Shown here one piece after another: positions 1-6,632 of a stretch of DNA of 16,986 bases. A model generated the notes under the pieces. It made no database searches, was not told the DNA's origin, and saw nothing but the letters and a program-made list of their open reading frames with translations. Positions within the stretch are counted from its first letter, which is position 1, and every line of letters begins with the position of its first letter. Source of the DNA: JAKBCQ01 sp021807585 (GTDB taxonomy: Bacteria > Planctomycetota > Planctomycetia > Isosphaerales > Isosphaeraceae). The DNA is taken from NCBI GenBank assembly GCA_027325115.1, contig DAHWFG010000189.1, forward strand, positions 1 through 16,986, written 5' to 3'. Both the position numbers and the translations under genes were made by a program.

Positions 1-669
1 GATCCGCCCACCCACCCCGAACTGCTCGATCACCTCGCCGCCGCTTTCATCGAAGGAGGCTGGTCGATCAAGACGCTGCACCGAAGAATCATGCTTTCGT
101 CAACATATCAACAAGCAAGCAGCGATCGCTCCGAATGCCGCGCGGTCGATCCCGAGAACTCGCTTTGGTGGCGGGCCGAGCGTCGTTCGCTCGATTTCGA
201 GGCGGCCCGCGACGCGATTCTGACGGTCTCGGGAGGACTCGACGCCGCGATCGGCGGGCCGTCGTTCCCCGATCTCGCCGATCCCGGTTCGACCCGCCGA
301 ACGATGTACGCGCGGATCGATCGGCTCAACCTGCCCGGGATCTTCCGCGCGTTCGACTTCCCAACCCCCGATGCGACGAACCCCAAACGAGACGTCACCT
401 CGGTCCCTCCCCAGGCTCTCTTTTATATGAATCATCCCTGGGTGATGAACGCCGCGGCGAAAACGCTGAAACGCCCCGAGATCGTCGCGACGAAATCGCT
501 CGACGAACGCGTCGACGCGATTTATCGCCTTTGCTTCGGTCGAACCGCCGCGGCCGACGAACGCTCGCTCGCGAACGAATACCTCAAAGGCGCGGCGAGC
601 GACGGGATCGAATGGAAACGCTATGTTCAGGCTCTTCTTATGAGCAATGAATTTTATTTTGTCGATTAA
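1..669 (+). CDS. DUF1553 (PSD1) protein, C-terminal part; start lies outside the window
   Basis: The frame is open from the first base, so this is the last 222 residues of a longer protein. It reads as the C-terminal DUF1553 domain of planctomycete PSD1 proteins: THPELLDHLA and GWSIKTLHR, then IMLSSTYQQ, then a WWRAERRSLDFEA segment, then RLNLPGIFRAFDFP and SVPPQALFYMN, all landmarks of that domain. Full-length members are secreted proteins, often with N-terminal cytochrome c-like (PSCyt1/PSCyt2) domains and a DUF1549 domain, and are believed to act outside the cytoplasmic membrane; their biochemical role is not established. A DUF1501 gene follows 51 bp downstream on the same strand, the standard partner arrangement, so the two are probably co-transcribed. 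Family assignment is firm, function is not. Nothing is broken in the visible part; the truncation is only the window edge. Confidence 0.93.
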   Translation, partial: DPPTHPELLDHLAAAFIEGGWSIKTLHRRIMLSSTYQQASSDRSECRAVDPENSLWWRAERRSLDFEAARDAILTVSGGLDAAIGGPSFPDLADPGSTRRTMYARIDRLNLPGIFRAFDFPTPDATNPKRDVTSVPPQALFYMNHPWVMNAAAKTLKRPEIVATKSLDERVDAIYRLCFGRTAAADERSLANEYLKGAASDGIEWKRYVQALLMSNEFYFVD

Positions 670-720
670 AGAGGCGCGGCGGAGCGGGTGCGAGGCCGGA
701 ACATTTAGGGAGAACGAACG

Positions 721-2148
721 ATGTCTTATCATCGAGAGCGAATCGAAGACGCCTTTCTGACGCGCCGCGAGTTGCTGACCCGCGCCGGGATGGGAATGGG
801 AATGATCGGCCTCGCGGGTTTAACCGCCGAATCGGGTTCAATCGCGCGGGGAGCGACGACCGATTTGCATCCGCTCGCCCCGAAATCGCCCCACTTTCCC
901 GCCAAAGCGAAGCAGGTCGTGCATCTATTTATGAACGGCGGACCGTCGCACGTCGATACGTTCGACCCCAAACCGATGCTCGCCAAATATCACGGCAAAC
1001 CGCTCCCGAGCCCGAATCTGCGAACCGAGCGAAAGACGGGACACGCTCTCGGTTCGCCTTATCCGTTTCAGAAATACGGTCAAAGCGGTATTGAAGTGAG
1101 CGATCTTTTCGCCAAGACCGCGCAATGCGTCGACGACATGTGCGTGATTCGATCGATGTACGCCGACGTTCCCAATCATGAACCTTCACTGATGTTGATG
1201 AACTGCGGCGAAAGCAGGCTCCCCAGGCCCAGCATGGGCGCCTGGGTCACTTACGGCCTCGGTTCCGAAAATCAAAACCTCCCCGGATTCATCGCGATGT
1301 GTCCCGGCGGCTACCCGATCGTCGCCACCCAGAACTGGCGGTCGGCGTTCCTCCCGGGAGCATACCAGGGAACTTATGTCGATACAAAACATACAGATAT
1401 TCGCAAATTGATCGAAAACATCCGCAACGACGCGATCCCCGCTTCGGATCAACGCAAACAGCTCGATTTATTGCGCAGGCTCAACGAACTGCACGCCGAG
1501 AAGCGAAGCCGCGACGGCAAGCTCGAATCCCGCATCCAGACATTCGAGCTCGCTTACCGAATGCAGTTCGAGGCGAGCGACGCGTTCGACATTGCGCAGG
1601 AGCCCGCCAAGATTCGCGAGCTCTACGGCGACGGGATTCACGGTCGCCAGCTCTTGATCACTCGCAGGCTTCTCGAACGCGGCGTTCGCTTTATCCAGGT
1701 TTGGAGCGGCGAAGGACAACCGTGGGATAATCATGACAACATCAAGAACGCCCACCGTGATCTCGCGGCCAAATGGGACGCGCCGATCGCCGCGTTTCTG
1801 AAGGATTTGAAACAACGCGGCATGCTCGAAAGCACGCTCGTGATGTGGGGAGGAGAGTTCGGCCGCACCCCCGTCGCCGAATTCCCTCAATTGAACGGTC
1901 GCGATCACAATCATTACGGTTTTTCGATGTGGCTCGCGGGAGGAGGAGTCAAAGGCGGACATGTTCACGGAGCGACCGACGAATTCGGCTTCGCCGCGGT
2001 CGAAGACAAAATCCACGTACACGACCTCCACGCGACGATCCTCCGTCTCCTCGGCTTCGACCACGAAAAGCTGACATACCGTTACGCCGGTCGCGATTTT
2101 CGCCTCACCGACGTCCACGGCAAAGTTGTTCAATCGATTATTGCCTGA
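721..2148 (+). CDS. DUF1501 family protein with twin-arginine signal
   Basis: A complete 475-residue protein of the DUF1501 family, which shares the alkaline phosphatase/sulfatase-like fold. The N-terminus has a twin-arginine motif (TRRELLTRAG, R15-R16) followed by a Gly/Met/Leu-rich hydrophobic stretch to about residue 45, so Tat export is likely. Family landmarks are MNGGPSHVDTFDPKP at about 71-85, PSMGAWVTYGLGSENQNLPG in the middle, MWGGEFGRTP at about 375-384, GRDHNHYGFSMWLAGGG at about 393-409 and a C-terminal HVHDLHATILRLLG segment. The Asp/His residues in these motifs are placed as metal ligands would be in sulfatase-like folds, but no reaction is proven for the family. The start is set by AGGGAGA at 707-713, seven bases before ATG. 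It follows the DUF1553 gene at 51 bp, the conserved pairing in Planctomycetes, and the two products probably act together in the periplasm or at the surface. Confidence 0.95.
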   Translation: MSYHRERIEDAFLTRRELLTRAGMGMGMIGLAGLTAESGSIARGATTDLHPLAPKSPHFPAKAKQVVHLFMNGGPSHVDTFDPKPMLAKYHGKPLPSPNLRTERKTGHALGSPYPFQKYGQSGIEVSDLFAKTAQCVDDMCVIRSMYADVPNHEPSLMLMNCGESRLPRPSMGAWVTYGLGSENQNLPGFIAMCPGGYPIVATQNWRSAFLPGAYQGTYVDTKHTDIRKLIENIRNDAIPASDQRKQLDLLRRLNELHAEKRSRDGKLESRIQTFELAYRMQFEASDAFDIAQEPAKIRELYGDGIHGRQLLITRRLLERGVRFIQVWSGEGQPWDNHDNIKNAHRDLAAKWDAPIAAFLKDLKQRGMLESTLVMWGGEFGRTPVAEFPQLNGRDHNHYGFSMWLAGGGVKGGHVHGATDEFGFAAVEDKIHVHDLHATILRLLGFDHEKLTYRYAGRDFRLTDVHGKVVQSIIA

Positions 2149-2366
2149 TCCTTACCGCGGCCGATTCGCCGACGATCGATTCGTTCCGCGAACCGCCCGA
2201 CAAGCCCGTGGTTGATTCGTCGTCATCAACCGACAGGCGTTGGATCGAACCTCCCCCAACGTAACCGCGTCCACTCATAAGGTATCGATCGGCCGCGATC
2301 GCACCCAAAAGGCGAGGTCTCCTCAATTATCCCAGACTCCCTCGCTTTCGGGTGAAAAACCCGGAC
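2149..2366. other. Intergenic gap between DUF1501 gene and tRNA promoter
   Basis: No convincing gene or strong terminator. The only structure seen is a small hairpin at 2349-2363 (stem CGGGT/ACCCG, loop GAAAA) that ends four bases before the predicted -35 box of the tRNA promoter. It lacks a T-run, so it is not a canonical intrinsic terminator, although it could still mark the end of the upstream transcript. Confidence 0.5.
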
Positions 2367-2395
2367 TTGAAATGAAGGCGATACGCGGCCATGAT
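2367..2395 (+). promoter_or_regulatory. Predicted sigma70-type promoter of the intron-containing tRNA gene
   Basis: TTGAAA at 2367-2372 (five of six matches to TTGACA) is followed after exactly 17 bp by CATGAT at 2390-2395 (four of six matches to TATAAT). The expected transcription start is near 2402, only about three bases before the first base of the mature tRNA, so the 5' leader removed by RNase P would be very short. Predicted by eye from consensus and spacing only. Confidence 0.5.
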
Positions 2396-2404
2396 GTGAT
2401 CCAT

Positions 2405-2751
2405 GCGGCTCTAGCTCAGTGGTAGAGCAGGGGACTCATCGAGCGTGCAAAACGCTCCGGTGGCGCCGGAGGGCGACCTCCGAACGCGATCCGGGTGAAT
2501 TGCGGGAAACCTAAACCTCTTTGATCGTGAATCAAATCGCGATCGACGAGGCACGGCGATCCGCAGCCAAGCCTGGTCGGGCTTAGGTGACCAGGTGGGT
2601 TCAGAGACTAGCGGGGTGAGTCCCAACAATAACCCCCGCCGACGAGCGCCCGGCCTCCACGCGAAGCGGGGAGGGTGAGATAGTCCAAGCCTCGCGGAAA
2701 CGCGAGGGCACTTGAATCCCTTGGTTGCAGGTTCGATTCCTGCGAGCCGCA
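2405..2751 (+). tRNA. tRNA with anticodon CAU (probably tRNA-Ile2, otherwise elongator tRNA-Met), split by a group I intron
   Basis: The exons are 2405-2439 and 2715-2751. Joined, they give a 72-nt tRNA: acceptor GCGGCTC/GAGCCGC with discriminator A, D stem GCTC/GAGC, anticodon stem GGGGA/TCCCT with loop CTCATAA, variable loop TGGTT, T stem GCAGG/CCTGC with loop TTCGATT. The anticodon is CAU. It is not an initiator: position 1-72 is a normal G-C pair, the 11-24 pair is C-G, and the three G-C pairs of initiator anticodon stems are replaced by GGA/TCC. The anticodon-arm context (GACTCATAAT followed by CTTGGT) resembles bacterial tRNA-Ile2, whose C34 is converted to lysidine by TilS so that it reads AUA. 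Elongator Met cannot be excluded by eye. CCA is not encoded. The next gene may begin 16 bp downstream. The remaining 275 nt form the intron described separately. Confidence 0.93.
2440..2714 (+). ncRNA. Group I self-splicing intron in tRNA(CAU), between positions 36 and 37
   Basis: A 275-nt insert interrupts the anticodon loop right after CAU. The 5' exon ends in U2439 and the intron ends in G2714, as group I chemistry requires. The four conserved elements are present in order: P (2497-2511, GAATTGCGGGAAACC), Q (about 2556-2573, ATCCGCAGCC core), R (2599-2611, GTTCAGAGACTAG) and S (2677-2691, GATAGTCC core). Pairings seen: P4 TGCGG 2501-2505 with CCGCA 2561-2565; P5 CCTC 2516-2519 with GAGG 2548-2551; P6 CCTGGTC 2572-2578 with GACCAGG 2589-2595; P7 GACTA 2606-2610 with TAGTC 2681-2685; P2 CGGAGG/CCTCCG capped by GCGA (2467-2482); P9 CCTCGCG/CGCGAGG capped by GAAA (2690-2707). 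P1 can form from exon UCAU and GUGG at 2460-2463, with the expected U-G wobble at the splice site. No homing endonuclease ORF is present. It resembles the small tRNA introns (IC3 type) of Azoarcus tRNA-Ile and cyanobacterial tRNA-Leu. Confidence 0.92.
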
Positions 2752-2767
2752 CTGACGATATCCATTC

Positions 2768-4819
2768 GTGTTACATAAAGAGATCCATAACACGCCATCA
2801 TCTCAACAATCGACCTCCGACGGCGGAGGTCGAACGCCGTCCCCCCCTGCCCTCTTCGCCGCGGCGACGACCGCGTCGCTTTGCCTCGTCCACGCGACGC
2901 TCATTTTCCTGGGGATGGGGGGGATTTCGGGAATCCTCGGCCCCAACCCGATCGCCCGCGACGATCACCCCCTTTACTTTCATAGCGCCAGGGTCACTCG
3001 ATCGTTCCTGGCGCGATCGGCGACGACCGCGGGTTACGATCCTTCGTTCATGTCGGGCTACGCCAAGAGCGTCGTCTACCAGACGTCGTCGACCCTCCCC
3101 GAAGTCGCGGTCGCGCTCTTCGGCGGAAACAATCCGATCGTCGCTTATAAAGTGTACGTGTTTGTTTTCGCGGCGATACTCCCCTGCCTGGTCGCGATCG
3201 CCGCGGCGATCGCGGGGTCGGGGGCGATCGGTTCGCTTACCTCGGCGTGCCTGTTCCTCGTTTATCTCTGGACCGATTTCCCGATCAATTACGCCGCGTT
3301 CGGCATGATCCCCTACCTCGCGTCGATTCCAATCGCGGCGATCGCGATCGCGTGCGTTTCTCGGTATTTAAGCCGCGGATCGATCCGTTGGTGGATCGCC
3401 GCGGCGATCGCGTGCTCGTTCACGCTCTTCACCCACGCGACGACCGCGATGATCGTCGTTCCCGCGGCGGGTCTTGTTTATATCAAAGAGTTTTTGACAC
3501 AAACATTCGCCTCGGGATCGCCGGAATTCGGCGAAATTCGCCGCTTCGGCGCACGCCGGCACGCGGGATTTTGGGGGATCGCCGCGGCGGCCGTCGCGGT
3601 CAACGCGTTTTGGTGGTATCCCGGATTGCTCCTCGCGGAAACGAAAGGACCGAGCGATTTCGTGTTGATTCATCCCGAACCCGTGCTTGGTCGGCTCGCC
3701 AAAATCGCCGCGGGCGAACCGACGATCGAAATCGTCCTCTGGGCGATCGGCCTCAAGACCTTTCTCTTCTTTTGTGCAACATATCTTTACAAAAATATAC
3801 AAAAACATTCAAACACAAGTGAAATTGAACGCGATCGGCGTTCCGTTATCGTTTTGGGCTGGGGGGGTATGATCGCCGCGGGTTTCTTTTGGGGTTATCT
3901 GGCGGGAGCGCGTCGCGAGCTCGATTTCCTCCAGCCTGGACGCCATACGCTCGCGTGCTACACGGGCTTGATTTTGGCCGCGAGCGCCGCGGTCGGCTTA
4001 ATCGATCGGATCCTGCGCGAAAAGCGAGAGGGAAAAAATGCGCTGCGACTTTCGATCGTGATCCTGATCCCGGTCGTCGCGTTCGCTCCGTTTCACAAGC
4101 CGCTCGCATTATCGATCCGGTATCGCGTGTTCGGTCGCGAGCCCTTTTTATCAAGCAACATCAACCCACATTTGCATTTTATTGTTGATTCGCTCAAAAA
4201 GATCGTCGCGCCGGGCGATCGCGTGCTGTATGAAGAGGGGGGTTTTGGAATTCCAGGGGTCGTCGATCGCTACGCGGGTCGGCGATACAGCGGGCTGATT
4301 CCTTATTATCTTCCGGGAGTCGAGCTGATCGGCGGACCGTATTTGCACGCGTCTTTAAAAACGAACTTCACGCAATTTGGCGAAGGGAAGCTGTTTGGAG
4401 AAGCTCGATGGGGGCGCGACCAATTCGAGCGGTACGCGCGGCTTTATCGCCCCTCGGCGATCGTCTGCTTCACACCCAGGACGATCGCGTTTTGTCGCGA
4501 AAACGCCGATTGGATTGAGATCACCGCGCACGAGGGGGGAATCGTGATCGGCAAGATTCGAGGGTTCGACGGGTACGCGATTCGTGGAAAAGCCGAAGTC
4601 TCCGCCAAACCCGGCGTGATTCGGGTGACGAACCGGTCGCCTGAACTTGACGGATTGACCGTGCTAAGGTATCACCTCACACCGACGCTCACGGCGACGC
4701 CGCGGACGGAACTCGTTCCGGTTTATCTTGAGGACGACCCCGTCCCGTTCATCGGTTTGCGAGGACGCGAGGGGACGGTCGAGCTTTCGCTCGACTTGAA
4801 TCCGATCCACCGGCGTTAG
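2768..4819 (+). CDS. Polytopic membrane protein, GT-C / PTPS-related-like
   Basis: A 683-residue membrane protein with a hydrophilic N-terminus, a first membrane segment at about 28-50, an extracytoplasmic loop with acidic-His motif ARDDHPLYFHSARV (D65, D66, H67), then many hydrophobic helices to about residue 440 and a soluble C-terminal domain of about 240 residues. The DDH motif just after the first helix is the pattern of GT-C fold glycosyltransferases and of the membrane family called PTPS-related (Pfam PF10131), which transfer or are thought to transfer sugars from polyprenyl carriers. The substrate is unknown. The start is uncertain: the longest frame begins with GTG at 2768, without a visible ribosome binding site, 16 bp after the tRNA; an ATG at 2915 would delete most of the first helix, so the upstream start is preferred. 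The downstream GT87 gene suggests a shared envelope-glycan role. Family call is moderate, membrane topology is firm. Confidence 0.82.
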   Translation: MLHKEIHNTPSSQQSTSDGGGRTPSPPALFAAATTASLCLVHATLIFLGMGGISGILGPNPIARDDHPLYFHSARVTRSFLARSATTAGYDPSFMSGYAKSVVYQTSSTLPEVAVALFGGNNPIVAYKVYVFVFAAILPCLVAIAAAIAGSGAIGSLTSACLFLVYLWTDFPINYAAFGMIPYLASIPIAAIAIACVSRYLSRGSIRWWIAAAIACSFTLFTHATTAMIVVPAAGLVYIKEFLTQTFASGSPEFGEIRRFGARRHAGFWGIAAAAVAVNAFWWYPGLLLAETKGPSDFVLIHPEPVLGRLAKIAAGEPTIEIVLWAIGLKTFLFFCATYLYKNIQKHSNTSEIERDRRSVIVLGWGGMIAAGFFWGYLAGARRELDFLQPGRHTLACYTGLILAASAAVGLIDRILREKREGKNALRLSIVILIPVVAFAPFHKPLALSIRYRVFGREPFLSSNINPHLHFIVDSLKKIVAPGDRVLYEEGGFGIPGVVDRYAGRRYSGLIPYYLPGVELIGGPYLHASLKTNFTQFGEGKLFGEARWGRDQFERYARLYRPSAIVCFTPRTIAFCRENADWIEITAHEGGIVIGKIRGFDGYAIRGKAEVSAKPGVIRVTNRSPELDGLTVLRYHLTPTLTATPRTELVPVYLEDDPVPFIGLRGREGTVELSLDLNPIHRR

Positions 4820-5013
4820 ATCCGCGAGCGAACGCGACCTTTGAGCTTTCGACGAAGGACGACCGGAGGTTCCGTCGACAAGTCGTCGTTTGAACATGGA
4901 AGTCGAATCGAATGATGATCGCATTCCGGGATTGCAAGTCTGTGGATTTCCAGATCGATCGCCCGCCGATCCGTCGGGGACGGCGGCGTGCGACGGTTTT
5001 CAACACTCCAGGG
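4820..5013. other. Intergenic gap between the two membrane-protein genes
   Basis: No gene is supported here. A small GC-rich hairpin with stem CCGTC/GACGG lies near 4970-4983 but has no T-run. The gap is long enough to hold a promoter for the GT87 gene, but no box pair with good spacing stood out. Confidence 0.35.
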
Positions 5014-5019
5014 AAGGAG
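5014..5019 (+). promoter_or_regulatory. Ribosome binding site deciding the GTG start of the GT87 gene
   Basis: AAGGAG lies six bases before GTG at 5026. No ATG with comparable spacing exists in this frame, so it fixes a GTG start. Confidence 0.75.
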
Positions 5020-5025
5020 TAGCGC

Positions 5026-6495
5026 GTGTCGTCGGAGCCGATCACGTCCGTCAAGGTTATCGACGCCGATCGCGACGGCCGCCGCGCCGTGTGGATCGTT
5101 TGGACGATCGTCCTATTGATCGCCGGCGGTTATCATTACTTGAAGGTGCGTGAGGGACGAGGCGCGTTCGTCCGCTGGCGTCCCCAGGTGCTCAAGTTCT
5201 GGCAAGGGGAAAACATCTTCGACAAACAGATGTTCCCTAATCCGCCGATCTTCCCGATCTCGGTTTATCCGATCATGACGCTCCCCGAATCGATCGGAGC
5301 GATGACCTGGTTCGCGCTTAAGGGAGCGCTCGCCACGTTATCGGCGATCCTTTGCCTGCGGATGGTCAAAGAACCGGGGCGTTCGATCTCGCCGTGGGTG
5401 ATCGCCGCGGCGCTCGCGCTCAGCTTTCGTCCAATCCTCAGCGATTTACATCATGCGAACAATAATATCATTATCATGACGTTGGTCGTCCTTTCGCTTT
5501 ACGCGTGGCGCAAGGGTTACGACGTGATCGCGGGGCTGGCGCTGGCGCTGGCGATCTCTTATAAAGTCACTCCCGGTCTCTTCGGCTTTTATTTTTTGAT
5601 GAAGCGCTCGTGGCGGACGGTCGGCTGGACGTTCCTGGGAATGGTGTTGTTTTTGTTCGTCGTCCCCGCAATCGTGATCGGCCGTGATTTTAACATCGAA
5701 TGTCTGTTGAGCTGGTGGCACAGGATTCTGAGCCCTTATCTCACCGAAGGGGTGCCGAGCCGCCAGGAGATGAATCAATCGCTCGTCGGCGTGATGTTTC
5801 GCCTCTTCACCGACAGTCCGCGCGGCGGCAGGTACGATCCCGAGTTGCATCAAGCGCCGATCTTTCACCTGACGCACTCGACGGTTGATTTTCTGGTGAA
5901 GGGTCTTTCGATCGTGTTCGTCGGCGTCCTGGCGATGTTGTGCCGCACCAAAACGACCCGGCGCGACGATCGACGCCTGCTCGGCGAATTCTCGCTCGTC
6001 GTTTTGACGATGCTGATCGTTTCCGAACGAAGCTGGAAACATCACTTCGTCACAGTTTTATTGCCTTATGTTTATCTTTCTTATCGCGCGTTTGATCTGA
6101 GATTAAGCAAACGCGATCGGAACATTCTCGCGGGTTCGTTGATCGCATCGGCGATCTTGATGGCGACGACCTCGAGCGAGATGGGGGGATTGTTCGCTCG
6201 ACGCGAAGGACACGTCGTGGCTCAGTGGTATGGAATGTTCCTCGCGGCGGGGATCGTTCTTTATATCACGACCGCCTGGCGCGTTCTCGTCGAACGGAAA
6301 GCCCCGATCGATCCCGATAGGAATATCGCGATCGGATCAAATTGCGATAATTCGATTTCGGAATCCGATCCGCGATCGAACCGGGGTTCGGCCGATCGCC
6401 CCGGAACGCGCGTCGAGGGCGCTTCGCCGATCGCGCCGCCTCATCTCGATTCAAAGCGAGACGCCGCGGAGCGCGAATCGCGATTTCAGCCGTAA
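5026..6495 (+). CDS. Glycosyltransferase family 87 (DUF2029) membrane protein
   Basis: A 489-residue protein with about ten hydrophobic helices. The first is at about 21-38; the loop after it reads FVRWRPQVLKFWQGENIF and then a Pro-rich PNPPIFPISVYP segment entering the second helix, which is the hallmark arrangement of DUF2029/GT87 proteins (actinobacterial relatives are polyprenyl-phosphate-mannose-dependent alpha-mannosyltransferases). Further helices follow through about residue 420, including AGLALALAISYKVTPGLFGF, a characteristic family segment. A hydrophilic tail of about 70 residues rich in Asp, Arg and Ser ends the protein and is probably cytoplasmic; it has no recognised motif and is longer than expected. 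The GTG start is fixed by AAGGAG. It follows the other GT-C-like gene on the same strand at 206 bp. Mannose as donor sugar is family knowledge only; acceptor and donor here are unknown. Confidence 0.86.
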   Translation: MSSEPITSVKVIDADRDGRRAVWIVWTIVLLIAGGYHYLKVREGRGAFVRWRPQVLKFWQGENIFDKQMFPNPPIFPISVYPIMTLPESIGAMTWFALKGALATLSAILCLRMVKEPGRSISPWVIAAALALSFRPILSDLHHANNNIIIMTLVVLSLYAWRKGYDVIAGLALALAISYKVTPGLFGFYFLMKRSWRTVGWTFLGMVLFLFVVPAIVIGRDFNIECLLSWWHRILSPYLTEGVPSRQEMNQSLVGVMFRLFTDSPRGGRYDPELHQAPIFHLTHSTVDFLVKGLSIVFVGVLAMLCRTKTTRRDDRRLLGEFSLVVLTMLIVSERSWKHHFVTVLLPYVYLSYRAFDLRLSKRDRNILAGSLIASAILMATTSSEMGGLFARREGHVVAQWYGMFLAAGIVLYITTAWRVLVERKAPIDPDRNIAIGSNCDNSISESDPRSNRGSADRPGTRVEGASPIAPPHLDSKRDAAERESRFQP

Positions 6496-6574
6496 CCCGG
6501 TCGTTCGGTCTCTTGTTCCTCTCCCTCCGTCAATCGACGGTCTTTCGACGGTTTGTCTTTTCATGTCAAGATAT

Positions 6575-6591
6575 CCGCGTATGATACGCGG
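6575..6591 (+). promoter_or_regulatory. Perfect 8-bp inverted repeat overlapping a candidate -10 box
   Basis: CCGCGTAT and ATACGCGG flank a single central G. TATGAT at 6580-6585 inside it fits a -10 box, with TTTTCA at 6558-6563 as a weak -35 at 16 bp spacing. The start codon of the dockerin gene lies about 42 bp further on. The position suggests an operator for a dimeric repressor, but neither promoter nor operator is proven. Confidence 0.4.
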
Positions 6592-6632
6592 GACATTTCG
6601 TTCGGATTCGGGCTGACGGCCAAGGAGGGCCG

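Noticed and set aside
2411..2801. Reverse-strand frames over the intron-bearing tRNA
   Set aside because: The region is fully explained by tRNA exons and paired intron helices; the frames give no recognisable protein and no homing endonuclease motif.
2712..3308. Forward frame starting inside the tRNA 3' exon
   Set aside because: It overlaps the membrane-protein gene in another frame and gives an Arg/Ser/Pro-rich product typical of shadow frames in GC-rich DNA.
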